Shown one piece after another: positions 6,353-14,736 of a stretch of 64,000 bases of DNA. Position numbers and translations under genes: made by a program. A model generated the notes under the pieces. That model did not search any database. It had not been told where the DNA came from and worked only from the letters and a program-made list of their open reading frames with translations. Position 1 is the stretch's first letter. Each line of letters begins with the position of its first letter. The stretch is from Oscillospiraceae bacterium. Lineage in GTDB: Bacteria; Bacillota; Clostridia; Oscillospirales; Ruminococcaceae. The stretch is from positions 109,296 to 173,295 of the forward strand of contig JAFSIC010000007.1 in the NCBI GenBank assembly GCA_017439985.1. The letters are read 5' to 3'.

Positions 6353-7438
6353 ATGGGAAAACGCACAAATACAGCCGTTTGGAACGAAAAAGAACAGCGT
6401 TGGCGTATCAATGTACAATCAGACGGTGTCCGCAAAACCTTTTACAGCTCCAAGCCGGGCAGAACAGGCCAGAGAGAGGCAAACGCCAAGGCAGACGCTT
6501 GGCTGGACGATGGCATTGAAAACGGCTCCCGCAGGGTCTCAGAGGCGTACCGGCTCTATATGGAGGACTTAAAACAACGCACCAGCAAAAGCAACTGGCA
6601 GCCTATCGAATACCGCTGGAAAAACTGGATCATTCCTGTTATTGGCTCAGTGAAGATCTCTGCACTGTCCGATCAGAAACTGCAAACAGTAATCAATCAG
6701 GCATACAGCAAAGGAAACCTTGCGAAAAAAAGCCTTTGCAATCTCCGTTCCGATATGACTTCTTTTTTGAAGTTCTGCAGAAAGTCTAAATTGACCACAT
6801 ACTTACCAGAAGATCTCATTATTCCCGCACAGGCCGTAAAGAAAGGCAAGGAGATCCTGCAGCCTGAGGAACTGGCAGTACTCTTTGCAGAGGATATGGC
6901 TCCCTACTTCGGACAGCTCCAACAGGAGCAATTTATAGAGGGATTCCGCTTGCAGGTGTTGACCGGTTTACGCCCCGGGGAGCTGCTGGGCCTCCGAAAG
7001 TCTGACCGCAAAGGCAACGTGATCCATGTGCAGCGGTCTCTCAATGAGATGGGCGAGATCACCGGCGGCAAAAATGATAATGCCAAGCGTCAGGTAGTTC
7101 TCAGTTCCTTGGCGCAGGAGTGCTGGGAGCGACAAGCCGCTTCTGTAGGTACGGAAGAAATGTTCCCTATGGCTTCCCAGACGATGTATAACAGCCATTT
7201 GAAGAAATACTGTAAGTATCACGATATCACGCCTGTAACGCCTTACGGCCTGCGCCATACCTTTGTGAGTATCGTTAAGACATTACCGGAGGGGATGGTT
7301 AAGGAGCTGGTGGGCCACTCCGTACAGATGGATACTTTCGGCATTTATGGACACGCCTTAAGCAGTGATCAGAGCGAGGTGCAGGTGGCTATTGATAGAC
7401 GATTTCTGGAGCTGCTGCAACGGAAGAAAAAAGCTTAG
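6353..7438 (+). CDS. int: tyrosine recombinase (element integrase)
   Basis: The 361-residue protein begins MGKRTNTAVWNEKEQ; the start is set by AGAAAGGTGG 7 bases upstream. An N-terminal arm-binding segment (about 1-55) and a SAM-like core-binding domain (about 60-155) precede the catalytic domain. Visible catalytic residues are Arg in TGLRPGELLGLR, Arg-His in TPYGLRHTF (the usual leading His is Tyr here), His in VGHSV and the nucleophile Tyr in FGIYGHA. It should integrate and excise the element by recombination at the selC site about 130 bases downstream. The integrase sits at the attachment-site-proximal end, as is usual. Repeats that could be its arm sites follow directly. Confidence 0.92.
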   Translation: MGKRTNTAVWNEKEQRWRINVQSDGVRKTFYSSKPGRTGQREANAKADAWLDDGIENGSRRVSEAYRLYMEDLKQRTSKSNWQPIEYRWKNWIIPVIGSVKISALSDQKLQTVINQAYSKGNLAKKSLCNLRSDMTSFLKFCRKSKLTTYLPEDLIIPAQAVKKGKEILQPEELAVLFAEDMAPYFGQLQQEQFIEGFRLQVLTGLRPGELLGLRKSDRKGNVIHVQRSLNEMGEITGGKNDNAKRQVVLSSLAQECWERQAASVGTEEMFPMASQTMYNSHLKKYCKYHDITPVTPYGLRHTFVSIVKTLPEGMVKELVGHSVQMDTFGIYGHALSSDQSEVQVAIDRRFLELLQRKKKA

Positions 7439-7439
7439 A

Positions 7440-7506
7440 TTGACCACACAATTGACCACACTTTTGTGTTTTCAGAAGGAAACCCGCTCCATTTTCTTGA
7501 CCACAC
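7440..7506. repeat. three direct TTGACCACAC repeats (candidate integrase arm sites)
   Basis: TTGACCACAC occurs at 7440-7449, 7452-7461 and 7497-7506, between the integrase stop codon and the selC fragment. Direct short repeats flanking a core attachment site are typical arm-type binding sites of tyrosine integrases; this role is inferred. Confidence 0.65.
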
Positions 7507-7564
7507 TATTTCCCACCGATGCTATAATTTTATAGTTTATTTGTAGAAAAAAACGGACTTTCTT

Positions 7565-7590
7565 GGTTCGATTCCCACACGTTCCCGCCA
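7565..7590 (+). tRNA. selC: 3' fragment of tRNA-Sec (attachment site, attR side)
   Basis: The string reads as the T loop (TTCGATT), five T-stem bases (CCCAC), eight acceptor-stem bases (ACGTTCCC), a G discriminator and CCA. Thirteen pairing positions after the T loop plus G-CCA fit the 8+5 geometry of bacterial tRNA-Sec, not the 7+5 of ordinary tRNAs. Upstream of the T loop the pairing partners are missing (CTTGG would have to pair with CCCAC), so only the 3' end is present. This is the duplicated piece left by integration into selC; the complete gene should be at the other end of the element, left of the window. Confidence 0.75.
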
Positions 7591-7600
7591 TATAAACAAA

Positions 7601-7629
7601 AAACCTGTCCATCTGGACAGGTTTTTTGT
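7601..7629 (+). terminator. terminator following the selC 3' end
   Basis: AAACCTGTCCA / TGGACAGGTTT with a TC loop and a T run, just after the CCA. It is probably the native terminator of selC. Confidence 0.85.
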
Positions 7630-7798
7630 TTTTCTGCGTGGGTTCTTTGGAATCATCTCGATTCGATCAAAGCATCGCGCATTTATGCATCTGCATAAAT
7701 GCGTCAGGGCGCAAGCATTGTTTACTCACAGCAAAAAGTTACTGCGCCCTGTACGTTCTGCCGCCATATAAGCTGCAAGACACCATAACGGCTGAAAA
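7630..7798. other. structured non-coding stretch right of the attachment site
   Basis: It contains a perfect 12-bp inverted repeat CGCATTTATGCA / TGCATAAATGCG (7678-7703). A second pair follows, CAGGGCGC near 7705 and GCGCCCTG near 7745. Around 7752-7771 a sequence ACGTTCTGCCGCCATATAA closely resembles the selC end ACGTTCCCGCCATATAA. No gene is visible. It may be an untranslated RNA or scar of earlier integrations. Confidence 0.4.
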
Positions 7799-7828
7799 GA
7801 CCGATCCGAACGGATCGGTCTTTTTTTA
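7797..7828 (+). terminator. rho-independent terminator
   Basis: GACCGATCCG / CGGATCGGTC with an AA loop, followed by seven Ts. Confidence 0.85.
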
Positions 7829-7852
7829 TTTGTAAACATTCCCCTCTGCCCC

Positions 7853-7897
7853 TTGACTTCTCCAAGTGATTGGGTATACTAATAGTTAGCTGTCTAA
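7853..7897 (+). promoter_or_regulatory. marR-exporter promoter and MarR-type operator
   Basis: TTGACT (7853-7858) and TATACT (7875-7880) are 16 bases apart. TTAGCTGTCTAA (7886-7897), an inverted TTAG-N4-CTAA, covers the expected transcription start and matches operators of MarR regulators that control ABC exporters. Confidence 0.75.
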
Positions 7898-7939
7898 TTA
7901 TTAGGCACTTAAATGATTATAAAGGAGGCTTGAATTCAC

Positions 7940-8464
7940 ATGCTGACTCTCCAGCAACAGCTGTCTCACGACCTGGATAAAATCAGTCTGATGCGCCGCA
8001 TCTTTACTCAGCGTGCCGCAACCAGAGATGGTATCTTCCTCTCTCAGCTGCCGGTCATGCGTTATATTTCCAAGAATCCCAGCTGCACCCAGAAGGATGT
8101 TGCCGATTTTATGAAAGTATCCCCGCCCAGCATTGCTGTCATGGTCAAACGCATGGTGCGTGACGGCGTTCTGAAAAAGGAAGCCGATGAACATGATATG
8201 CGCCAGAACCGTCTGACCATCACCGAGGCAGGTCTTGAGGTTGCCGAACAGTGCAAGCATCTGTTCGATAATCTGGATCAACAGCTTTATGCCGGTTTTA
8301 CCGAAGAGGAACTGGTTCTCCTGTCCTCGTTCCTGACTCGTCTTATCAACAACCTTACCAGTGATGAGATGAAAAATGTCAGCAACCATGCACTGATCTG
8401 CATGATGAAAGAGTTGGAATGCGGCCATTCCGCAAATAAAAACAAGGAGGGATCCGATTGCTGA
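7940..8464 (+). CDS. MarR-family regulator of the adjacent ABC exporter
   Basis: The 174-residue protein has the winged HTH of MarR (about residues 35-105: LPVMRYISKNPSCTQKDVAD, then SPPSIAVMVKRMVRDGVLKK). The wing is HDMRQNRLTITEAG, and helical dimerisation segments lie at both ends. MarR proteins are usually ligand-released repressors of efflux genes. The gene overlaps the first transporter gene by seven bases, so all three genes form one operon. An inverted TTAG-N4-CTAA lies at the promoter, suggesting self-repression relieved by the pump's substrate. The ligand is unknown. Confidence 0.9.
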   Translation: MLTLQQQLSHDLDKISLMRRIFTQRAATRDGIFLSQLPVMRYISKNPSCTQKDVADFMKVSPPSIAVMVKRMVRDGVLKKEADEHDMRQNRLTITEAGLEVAEQCKHLFDNLDQQLYAGFTEEELVLLSSFLTRLINNLTSDEMKNVSNHALICMMKELECGHSANKNKEGSDC

Positions 8465-10188
8465 AAACACTTCTTCCCTATGCAAAAAAATATTGGCTCT
8501 TTGCTGTTCTGACGCCGCTGTGTATTGTCGGTGAGGTTCTGCTGGAGACCCGTATCCCTGTGCTGATGTCCAACATCGTGGATATCGGTATTCCCGACCA
8601 AAATATCAAATATGTCCTTGCTGTCGGTCTGAGCATGATGCTCATGGCGCTCTGCTCTCTGGCTTTCGGTGCTTTGGCCTCTATTTTCGGTGCAAAAGCC
8701 GGTATGGGCTTCGCTGCCGAACTGCGCAAAGCCATGTTCAGCCGTATTCAGGACTATTCGTTTGCCAACATCGATAAATTCAGTACCTCCTCTCTGGTAA
8801 CTCGACTGACTACCGATGTCAACCGCGTGCAGATGGCCTTCATGATGACCCTGCGTATGATGGTGCGCGCTCCTCTGATGCTGGTAGTTGCTACTTTCAT
8901 GGCCTTCCGTATCAATTCCAGTCTGGTTACGATTTTCCTGGTTGCCATTCCGTTCCTTGCTGTATGCCTTGGCACCATCGCCACCAAAACATATCCGCGC
9001 TTCCGCGCTATGATGCAGAAGTTTGACTTCATGAATGCTACTGTACAGGAAAATCTGGTAGCGATCCGCGTGGTAAAAGCCTTTGTCCGCGGTGACCATG
9101 AGATTGAAAAGTTTGATGAGGCACTGGATGAACTGCAGGATTACTCCATCCGTGCAGAAAAAATCCTTGCCCTCAACGGCCCGATCATGCAGATCACCAT
9201 TTATTCCTGTATTATCGCCATTCTCTGGTTTGGCGGACAGCAGATCATGATTGGCAGTATGCAGACCGGCGACCTGATGGCCTTCATCAGCTATGTGACC
9301 CAGATTTTGTCCTCTCTGATGATGATCACCATGATCTTTATCAACCTGGTCATGTCCCGCGCATCCATGCAGCGTATCGCTGAAGTTCTGAAGGAAGAAA
9401 TCGACATCAATGACGAGCACGCTTCTGCTGATGTACAGCTGGAAGATGGCTCCATCGTCTTTGAGAATGTATCCTTCTCCTACTACAAAGACCCTAACAA
9501 TACCGTTCTGGATAACATTGATCTGGAGATCAAATCCGGTGAGACCATCGGTATCATCGGTGGCACCGGCTCATCCAAAACCACACTCGTTCAGCTGATC
9601 CCACGCCTCTACGACTGTCTCAGTGGCCGCGTACTGGTGGGTGGTCACGATGTCCGCGACTACAAACTGGACACTCTCCGCGAAGCGGTAGGCATGGTTC
9701 TGCAGAAAAATGTCCTCTTCTCCGGTTCCATCAACAGCAACCTGCGTTGGGGCGATGCCGATGCTTCTGTGGAAGAGATTCGCGAAGCCTGCAAAGCTGC
9801 ACAGGCTGACGACTTTGTCACCTCCTTCCCGGAAGGCTACGAAACCGATCTGGGACAGGGCGGCGTCAATGTTTCCGGTGGTCAGAAACAGCGTCTGTGT
9901 ATTGCAAGAGCCCTGCTGAAAAAGCCAAAAATCATCATTCTCGACGACAGCACCTCCGCAGTCGATACCGCCACTGACGCAAAAATCCGCGCTGCGTTCC
10001 GCGAGAAACTGGAAGATACCACCACCATCATCATCGCACAGCGTATTTCCTCTGTTTCCGATGCGGATAAGATCATTGTCATGGATGATGGCAAAATCAA
10101 CGGCATCGGTACTCACGAGGAACTGATCCAAACCAACGAAATCTACCGCGAAGTTTATGAATCTCAACAGGAAGGAGCGAAAGCCTAA
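8458..10188 (+). CDS. ABC exporter half-transporter, degenerate ATP site subunit
   Basis: This 576-residue type IV exporter half has six membrane helices (about residues 10-300) followed by a nucleotide-binding domain. Walker A is GGTGSSKTT (about 367-375), the signature is VSGGQKQR, and Walker B is IIILDDS with Asp in place of the catalytic Glu. The switch reads IAQRIS with Gln in place of His. These two changes mark the degenerate partner of heterodimeric exporters such as TM287/288, LmrCD and BmrCD (family knowledge). It starts at TTG with AAGGAGG upstream and overlaps marR by seven bases. The partner follows in a one-base overlap. It probably exports drugs or a hydrophobic metabolite. Confidence 0.9.
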   Translation: MLKTLLPYAKKYWLFAVLTPLCIVGEVLLETRIPVLMSNIVDIGIPDQNIKYVLAVGLSMMLMALCSLAFGALASIFGAKAGMGFAAELRKAMFSRIQDYSFANIDKFSTSSLVTRLTTDVNRVQMAFMMTLRMMVRAPLMLVVATFMAFRINSSLVTIFLVAIPFLAVCLGTIATKTYPRFRAMMQKFDFMNATVQENLVAIRVVKAFVRGDHEIEKFDEALDELQDYSIRAEKILALNGPIMQITIYSCIIAILWFGGQQIMIGSMQTGDLMAFISYVTQILSSLMMITMIFINLVMSRASMQRIAEVLKEEIDINDEHASADVQLEDGSIVFENVSFSYYKDPNNTVLDNIDLEIKSGETIGIIGGTGSSKTTLVQLIPRLYDCLSGRVLVGGHDVRDYKLDTLREAVGMVLQKNVLFSGSINSNLRWGDADASVEEIREACKAAQADDFVTSFPEGYETDLGQGGVNVSGGQKQRLCIARALLKKPKIIILDDSTSAVDTATDAKIRAAFREKLEDTTTIIIAQRISSVSDADKIIVMDDGKINGIGTHEELIQTNEIYREVYESQQEGAKA

Positions 10189-12065
10189 TGCCGCCACGTC
10201 ACGGTTATCAGAAACCTACCAATCCTGTGAAGGCGCTGGCTCGCGTCTTCTCCTATATGAAAGGCAGCAAATGGCTGCTTCTGGTCGTTGCCTTCTGCCT
10301 TATCATCAGCTCCACCGCCGGTATCATCGGCACTTATATGCTGAAACCTCTGATCAACGACCATATCGTTCCGTTTATTGGGCAGAATGATCCGAATCTG
10401 TCCGGTCTGCTGCAGGCCTTGACTTTCCTTGGCATCGTGTATCTGTCCGGTGTCGTAGCAGGTTATGTTGTGAACCGCCTGATGGTCACCATCTCCAACA
10501 GTTCCCTCAATGCCATCCGCCGAGACCTGTTCAATAAGATGCAGGATCTGCCAATCTCCTACTTCGATACTCACACTCACGGCGAACTGATGAGCCGCTA
10601 TACCAACGACGTTGACGTTGTCCGCGAGATGATCTCCAGCGGTCTAACCAATATCATCACCTCCTCTGTCACCGTTGTGGGCACCTTTGTGATGATGCTC
10701 ATCATCAGCCCAATCCTGACTCTTCTCATCGTTGCCATGCTCTTTGTGATCTTCTACATCATTAAGACCATCGGCGGACGCTCTGCCAGAGCCTTCAAAC
10801 GCCAGCAGGCGGCGGTCGGCGCGGTCAACGGTTATATCGAAGAAATGATCGAAGGTCAGAAGGTCGTGAAAGTCTTCTGTCACGAAGATGAAGCAAAGGA
10901 GCGCTTCGACCTGCTCAATGAGGAAATGCGTCAGGCTGCGACCTCCGCAAACACCAGCGCCAATATCCTCATGCCGATCATGAACAATATTTCCTACTTC
11001 AACTACGCCATCACTGCCGCTGCAGGCGCTGTTATGGCCATCAACGGTATGCTGGATATCGGTTCCATTGCATCTTTCCTCCAGTACACCCGCTCTTTCT
11101 CTCAGCCGATCACTCAGATTTCTCAGCAGTTCAACAACATCTTCGCTGCTTTAGCCGGTGCAGAGCGCATCTTCGCTCTCATTGACGCCCCAAAAGAACA
11201 GGACGACGGCTACGTCACTCTGGTCAATGCTAAGAAGGACGAAAACGGTAATCTGATCGAAACCAACGAGCGTACCGGCATCTGGGCATGGAAACATCCA
11301 CATCATGACGGCACTCTCACCTACACTGAAGTGAAGGGCGACGTTGTGTTCGAAGATATGACCTTCGGCTATGTGCCGAACAAGACGGTTCTCCACAATC
11401 TGAGCCTTTACGCAAAGCCGGGTCAGAAGATCGCCTTCGTCGGCTCCACCGGTGCAGGCAAAACCACCATCACCAACCTGCTTAACCGCTTCTACGAGCT
11501 GGATTCCGGTAAAATCCGATACGATGGCATCAACATCCAGAAAATCCGTAAGGATGATCTGCGCCGCTCTATGGCGATGGTACTGCAGGATACCCACCTC
11601 TTCACCGGTACTGTCATGGAAAACATCCGCTACGGTCGCCTGGATGCCACCGACGAAGAAGTCATCGCTGCAGCAAAACTGGCCAATGCTCACGGCTTCA
11701 TCATGCATCTGCCGCAGGGTTACAACACCGTCCTGACCTCTGATGGTGCCAACCTGAGCCAGGGTCAGCGTCAGCTGCTGGCCATCGCCAGAGCCGCTGT
11801 TGCCGATCCTCCGGTGCTGATTCTGGACGAAGCAACTTCCTCCATCGATACCCGAACCGAGTCCCTTATCAACAAAGGTATGGACCAGCTGATGGCAGGA
11901 CGCACCGTCTTTGTCATCGCACATCGACTGTCCACCGTTCGCAACGCCAATGCCATCATGGTGCTGGAACAGGGCCGCATTATCGAACGCGGCGACCACG
12001 ACCAGCTGATCGCAAAAGGCGGCAAGTACTACCAGCTGTACACCGGTATGCTGGAATTAGACTAA
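10188..12065 (+). CDS. ABC exporter half-transporter, catalytic subunit
   Basis: The 625-residue partner has an N-terminal six-helix domain and a nucleotide-binding domain with intact Walker A (GSTGAGKTT, about 417-425), Walker B ILDEATSS and H-loop IAHRLS. Its signature is LSQGQRQL, the variant that pairs with the degenerate site of the other subunit. ATP is thus hydrolysed mainly at this subunit's own site. Between the domains there is an insertion rich in charged residues (about 325-385) compared with typical halves. The ATG shares a base with the previous stop codon (TAATG). A terminator follows immediately, ending the marR-exporter operon. Confidence 0.9.
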   Translation: MPPRHGYQKPTNPVKALARVFSYMKGSKWLLLVVAFCLIISSTAGIIGTYMLKPLINDHIVPFIGQNDPNLSGLLQALTFLGIVYLSGVVAGYVVNRLMVTISNSSLNAIRRDLFNKMQDLPISYFDTHTHGELMSRYTNDVDVVREMISSGLTNIITSSVTVVGTFVMMLIISPILTLLIVAMLFVIFYIIKTIGGRSARAFKRQQAAVGAVNGYIEEMIEGQKVVKVFCHEDEAKERFDLLNEEMRQAATSANTSANILMPIMNNISYFNYAITAAAGAVMAINGMLDIGSIASFLQYTRSFSQPITQISQQFNNIFAALAGAERIFALIDAPKEQDDGYVTLVNAKKDENGNLIETNERTGIWAWKHPHHDGTLTYTEVKGDVVFEDMTFGYVPNKTVLHNLSLYAKPGQKIAFVGSTGAGKTTITNLLNRFYELDSGKIRYDGINIQKIRKDDLRRSMAMVLQDTHLFTGTVMENIRYGRLDATDEEVIAAAKLANAHGFIMHLPQGYNTVLTSDGANLSQGQRQLLAIARAAVADPPVLILDEATSSIDTRTESLINKGMDQLMAGRTVFVIAHRLSTVRNANAIMVLEQGRIIERGDHDQLIAKGGKYYQLYTGMLELD

Positions 12066-12075
12066 ACCAGCACAG

Positions 12076-12112
12076 CAAAACCTCCGATAATAGATCGGAG
12101 GTTTTGTTATTT
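12076..12112 (+). terminator. terminator of the exporter operon
   Basis: CAAAACCTCCGAT / ATCGGAGGTTTTG with a five-base loop, then a T-rich tail. Confidence 0.85.
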
Positions 12113-12134
12113 TTATCACTTTTTCTCACATCTG

Positions 12135-12163
12135 TTGACAAATACGCTCAAACACGCTATAAT
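12135..12163 (+). promoter_or_regulatory. promoter of the crp-ABC importer operon
   Basis: Consensus TTGACA (12135-12140) and TATAAT (12158-12163) with 17-base spacing. Confidence 0.85.
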
Positions 12164-12199
12164 AAGTGTACCATTTGGGACAAAACTGGAGGCTAACAC

Positions 12200-12886
12200 A
12201 TGAAACGGACGGAACATTCTTTAACGGAAGAACAACTTCAGCTTGCAGCACAGAACCCCATCTTCCGGTCTGTAGCCCTGTCACGTTTGGCAGAACTGCT
12301 GGAACGGGAAGTCCTGCTCTGCTCCTTCCGAAAGGATGAGATCATTTACTCTCCCGACCATTTCGAGGAACGCATCGGTCTCTTTCTGAGCGGTACTGCC
12401 GTTGCTGAGAAAAGCAAAGGCACTGTCATTCTCAACACCTTCGAGGCAGGCAGCTGCTTCGGTGTGGCAACTCTGTTCAGTCAATCCAAACGCTATGTGA
12501 CCACGATCCGAGCAAAAAGCGACTGTCTGGTAGCTTTTCTTTCCGGTGAATCCATGATCCGCCTGTTCCGCGAGGAACCGCAAATCAGCCTGAACTATAT
12601 TGCCTTCCTTGCCTCCCGCATTCACTTCCTTAATCGGAAGATCGACCAGTTTACCGCCGTTTCCGCTGAGGAAAAGCTGACGCTTTGGCTCTTGGAACAG
12701 GCAGAACGGAGCAATCCTTTCCGCATGCCTGTCAGCTATGCAAAACTGGCAGAGATGCTGGATTTGGGCAGAAGCTCTCTCTACCGCGCATTGGATGCAC
12801 TGGAAGCTGAGGGACTGCTGAAGAAAGACGGCAAACTGCTGGAAATCACCGATATCTCAGCGCTGGAACGCTGGTCCGAGCGATAA
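12200..12886 (+). CDS. Crp/Fnr-family transcriptional regulator
   Basis: The 228-residue protein has an N-terminal cyclic-nucleotide-binding-like beta barrel (about residues 20-130, with GLFLSGTAVAEKSKGTVILN and SCFGVATLF). A long dimerisation helix follows, then a C-terminal HTH (about 165-220, MPVSYAKLAEMLDLGRSSLYRALDALEAEG). There is no N-terminal cysteine cluster like that of FNR, so iron-sulfur sensing is unlikely. The effector is unknown. It lies 34 bases before the substrate-binding protein gene on the same strand and probably regulates this import operon. GGAGG precedes the ATG. Confidence 0.88.
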   Translation: MKRTEHSLTEEQLQLAAQNPIFRSVALSRLAELLEREVLLCSFRKDEIIYSPDHFEERIGLFLSGTAVAEKSKGTVILNTFEAGSCFGVATLFSQSKRYVTTIRAKSDCLVAFLSGESMIRLFREEPQISLNYIAFLASRIHFLNRKIDQFTAVSAEEKLTLWLLEQAERSNPFRMPVSYAKLAEMLDLGRSSLYRALDALEAEGLLKKDGKLLEITDISALERWSER

Positions 12887-12920
12887 CTCCCAACTATTTT
12901 TGTGAAAAGAGGAATTATTT

Positions 12921-13970
12921 ATGAAAGCAAAACGTTTTGTGGCACTGCTGCTTTCCGCGGTTCTGTGCCTTTCTATGACAGCCTGCTCTGCCGGCACAGC
13001 AGAACCGGAAGCTCCTGCTGTAAAACCAAGCGAAACTCCTGTTGAGGCTCCTGCAGAAACTCCGCTTGCTGAGCCTGCGGAACGCCCTGTCATCAATATT
13101 GCCGGCTTGAAAGGTCCAACCTCTCTGGGTATGCTGATGCTGATGGAAGGGGACGAAAATCAGACCACTGCCAATGACTACGAATTCCTGCTGGCAGGCG
13201 CCGCAGATGAGATCGTGGGCAAAATCGTTACCGGTGAGCTGGATATCGCTGCTGTTCCAACCAACGTAGGCGCAACCCTCTACAAGAAGACCGAAGGCGG
13301 CGTACAGCTGGCTGCTCTGAACACCCTTGGTGTTCTGTATATTTTGGAAAATGGCGAAAGCATTCAGTCCATTGAAGATTTGGCTGGAAAATCCCTGGTT
13401 GCTACCGGTCAGGGTTCCACCCCGGAATATGCGCTGAACATGATCCTTGAGAAAAATGGTCTCAGCGATTCCGTTACTGTGGAATACAAATCCGAACACT
13501 CCGAAGTTCCGCCAATGCTGCTGTCCGGTGACGCTACCATCGCCATGCTGCCGCAGCCATTTGTGACCTCCGTTCTCGCGCAGAACGAAAACATCCGCGT
13601 CGCTTTGGATGTGACAGAAGAATGGAACAAAGCAGTTAACGGTGAAAGCGACCTGACCATGGGCTGTGTCATCGTTCGCAAAGAATTTGCCGAAAACAAT
13701 CCGGAAGCTCTCAATGCCTTCCTGGACGAATATAAAGAATCTGTGGATTATGTCAATGCCAATCCTACTGAGGCTGCACAGATCTCCGAGAAATTCGATA
13801 TCATCAAAGCTGCCGTAGCCGAAAAAGCGATCCCTGAGTGCAACATCGTCTTTATCGAAGGCGACGAAATGCAGAAGATTGCAAGCGGCTGTCTGCAGAT
13901 CCTCTTTGAAGCAAATCCAAAATCCGTCGGAGGAGCCGTACCGGATGAAGCATTCTACTACAAACGCTAA
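12921..13970 (+). CDS. ABC importer substrate-binding lipoprotein (NMT1/SsuA-like)
   Basis: This 349-residue protein starts with a lipoprotein signal (lipobox MTAC, Cys22), followed by a Pro/Glu-rich tether (about 25-55) and a periplasmic-binding fold of the NMT1/SsuA type. Characteristic pieces are GELDIAAVPTNVGATL and IEDLAGKSLVATGQGSTPEYA. It should be anchored on the outer face of the membrane and deliver a small molecule to the permease encoded next. The family covers nitrate, sulfonates, taurine and thiamine precursors; the sequence does not settle which. The permease start codon lies inside the end of this gene (26-base overlap). Confidence 0.85.
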   Translation: MKAKRFVALLLSAVLCLSMTACSAGTAEPEAPAVKPSETPVEAPAETPLAEPAERPVINIAGLKGPTSLGMLMLMEGDENQTTANDYEFLLAGAADEIVGKIVTGELDIAAVPTNVGATLYKKTEGGVQLAALNTLGVLYILENGESIQSIEDLAGKSLVATGQGSTPEYALNMILEKNGLSDSVTVEYKSEHSEVPPMLLSGDATIAMLPQPFVTSVLAQNENIRVALDVTEEWNKAVNGESDLTMGCVIVRKEFAENNPEALNAFLDEYKESVDYVNANPTEAAQISEKFDIIKAAVAEKAIPECNIVFIEGDEMQKIASGCLQILFEANPKSVGGAVPDEAFYYKR

Positions 13971-14736
13971 AAAAGACAACTCCATTTCTACCTTATGCAT
14001 TGCTGCTGCGGCATGGCTCATGCTGTGGCAGCTTTGCTGCGTCCGAATCAACAAACCACTGCTGCTGCCGTCTCCGCTGCAGGTGCTGAAAACCCTCCTC
14101 AATCTTGCTCAAACCGGCCTGTTTTGGACGACGGTAGCAGCATCTCTGGGCAAAATACTGCTGGCTTTCGGTCTGGCTGTGCTGTTAGGCTGTCTTTTCG
14201 CCTCTGTTGCAGCGGCGATCCCTGCCGTGCGCAGTTTTCTGCATCCACCAATCAGCATCATTCGAGCTACACCGGTGGCTTCCTTCACCATTCTGGCTTG
14301 GGTCTGGATTCCATCCATGTGGCTGCCGGTATTCATCAGCTTTCTCATGGTACTGCCCATGATTTATGAGAATGTCTACAAGGGCATCCGAAGCACCGAT
14401 CGACAACTGCTGGAAATGGCCGAAGTTTACCACCTTTCCTTCTGGAAAAAACTTCGCTTCCTTTACTTCCCTGCTGTACTTCCGTACTTCAGCTCTGCCT
14501 GCGTCAATGGTATGGGCTTCGCATGGAAATCCGGTATTGCAGCGGAAATTCTGAGCTTACCGAAGCTTGCCATCGGACGGCAGATCCACGATGCGAAAAT
14601 CTACGTTGAAATTCCCGAGCTCTTTGCGTGGACATTGGTGGTCATTCTCCTGTCCATGCTGCTGGAAAAACTCCTCCTGCGGCTGATGAATCAGGTCAAT
14701 CGACGCTTTCTGCTGGCGAAAGGAGAGGAAAAATGA
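13945..14736 (+). CDS. ABC importer permease (SsuC/ThiX-like)
   Basis: Start at ATG 13945 is supported by CGGAGGAG 9 bases upstream. The product is about 263 residues with six membrane helices. It has the cytoplasmic EAA-type loop of binding-protein-dependent permeases (RQLLEMAEVYHLSFWKKLRFLYFPAVLPY, about residues 155-183). Its first helix follows a short basic N-terminus. It overlaps both neighbours: 26 bases with the binding protein and four bases (ATGA) with the ATPase. This indicates tight co-translation of the importer. Confidence 0.87.
   Translation: MKHSTTNAKKDNSISTLCIAAAAWLMLWQLCCVRINKPLLLPSPLQVLKTLLNLAQTGLFWTTVAASLGKILLAFGLAVLLGCLFASVAAAIPAVRSFLHPPISIIRATPVASFTILAWVWIPSMWLPVFISFLMVLPMIYENVYKGIRSTDRQLLEMAEVYHLSFWKKLRFLYFPAVLPYFSSACVNGMGFAWKSGIAAEILSLPKLAIGRQIHDAKIYVEIPELFAWTLVVILLSMLLEKLLLRLMNQVNRRFLLAKGEEK

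Noticed and set aside
7565-7590. End of an ordinary tRNA or of tmRNA
   Set aside because: Seventeen bases after the T loop (5 + 8 + G + CCA) is one too many for normal tRNA and tmRNA acceptor geometry, but fits tRNA-Sec.
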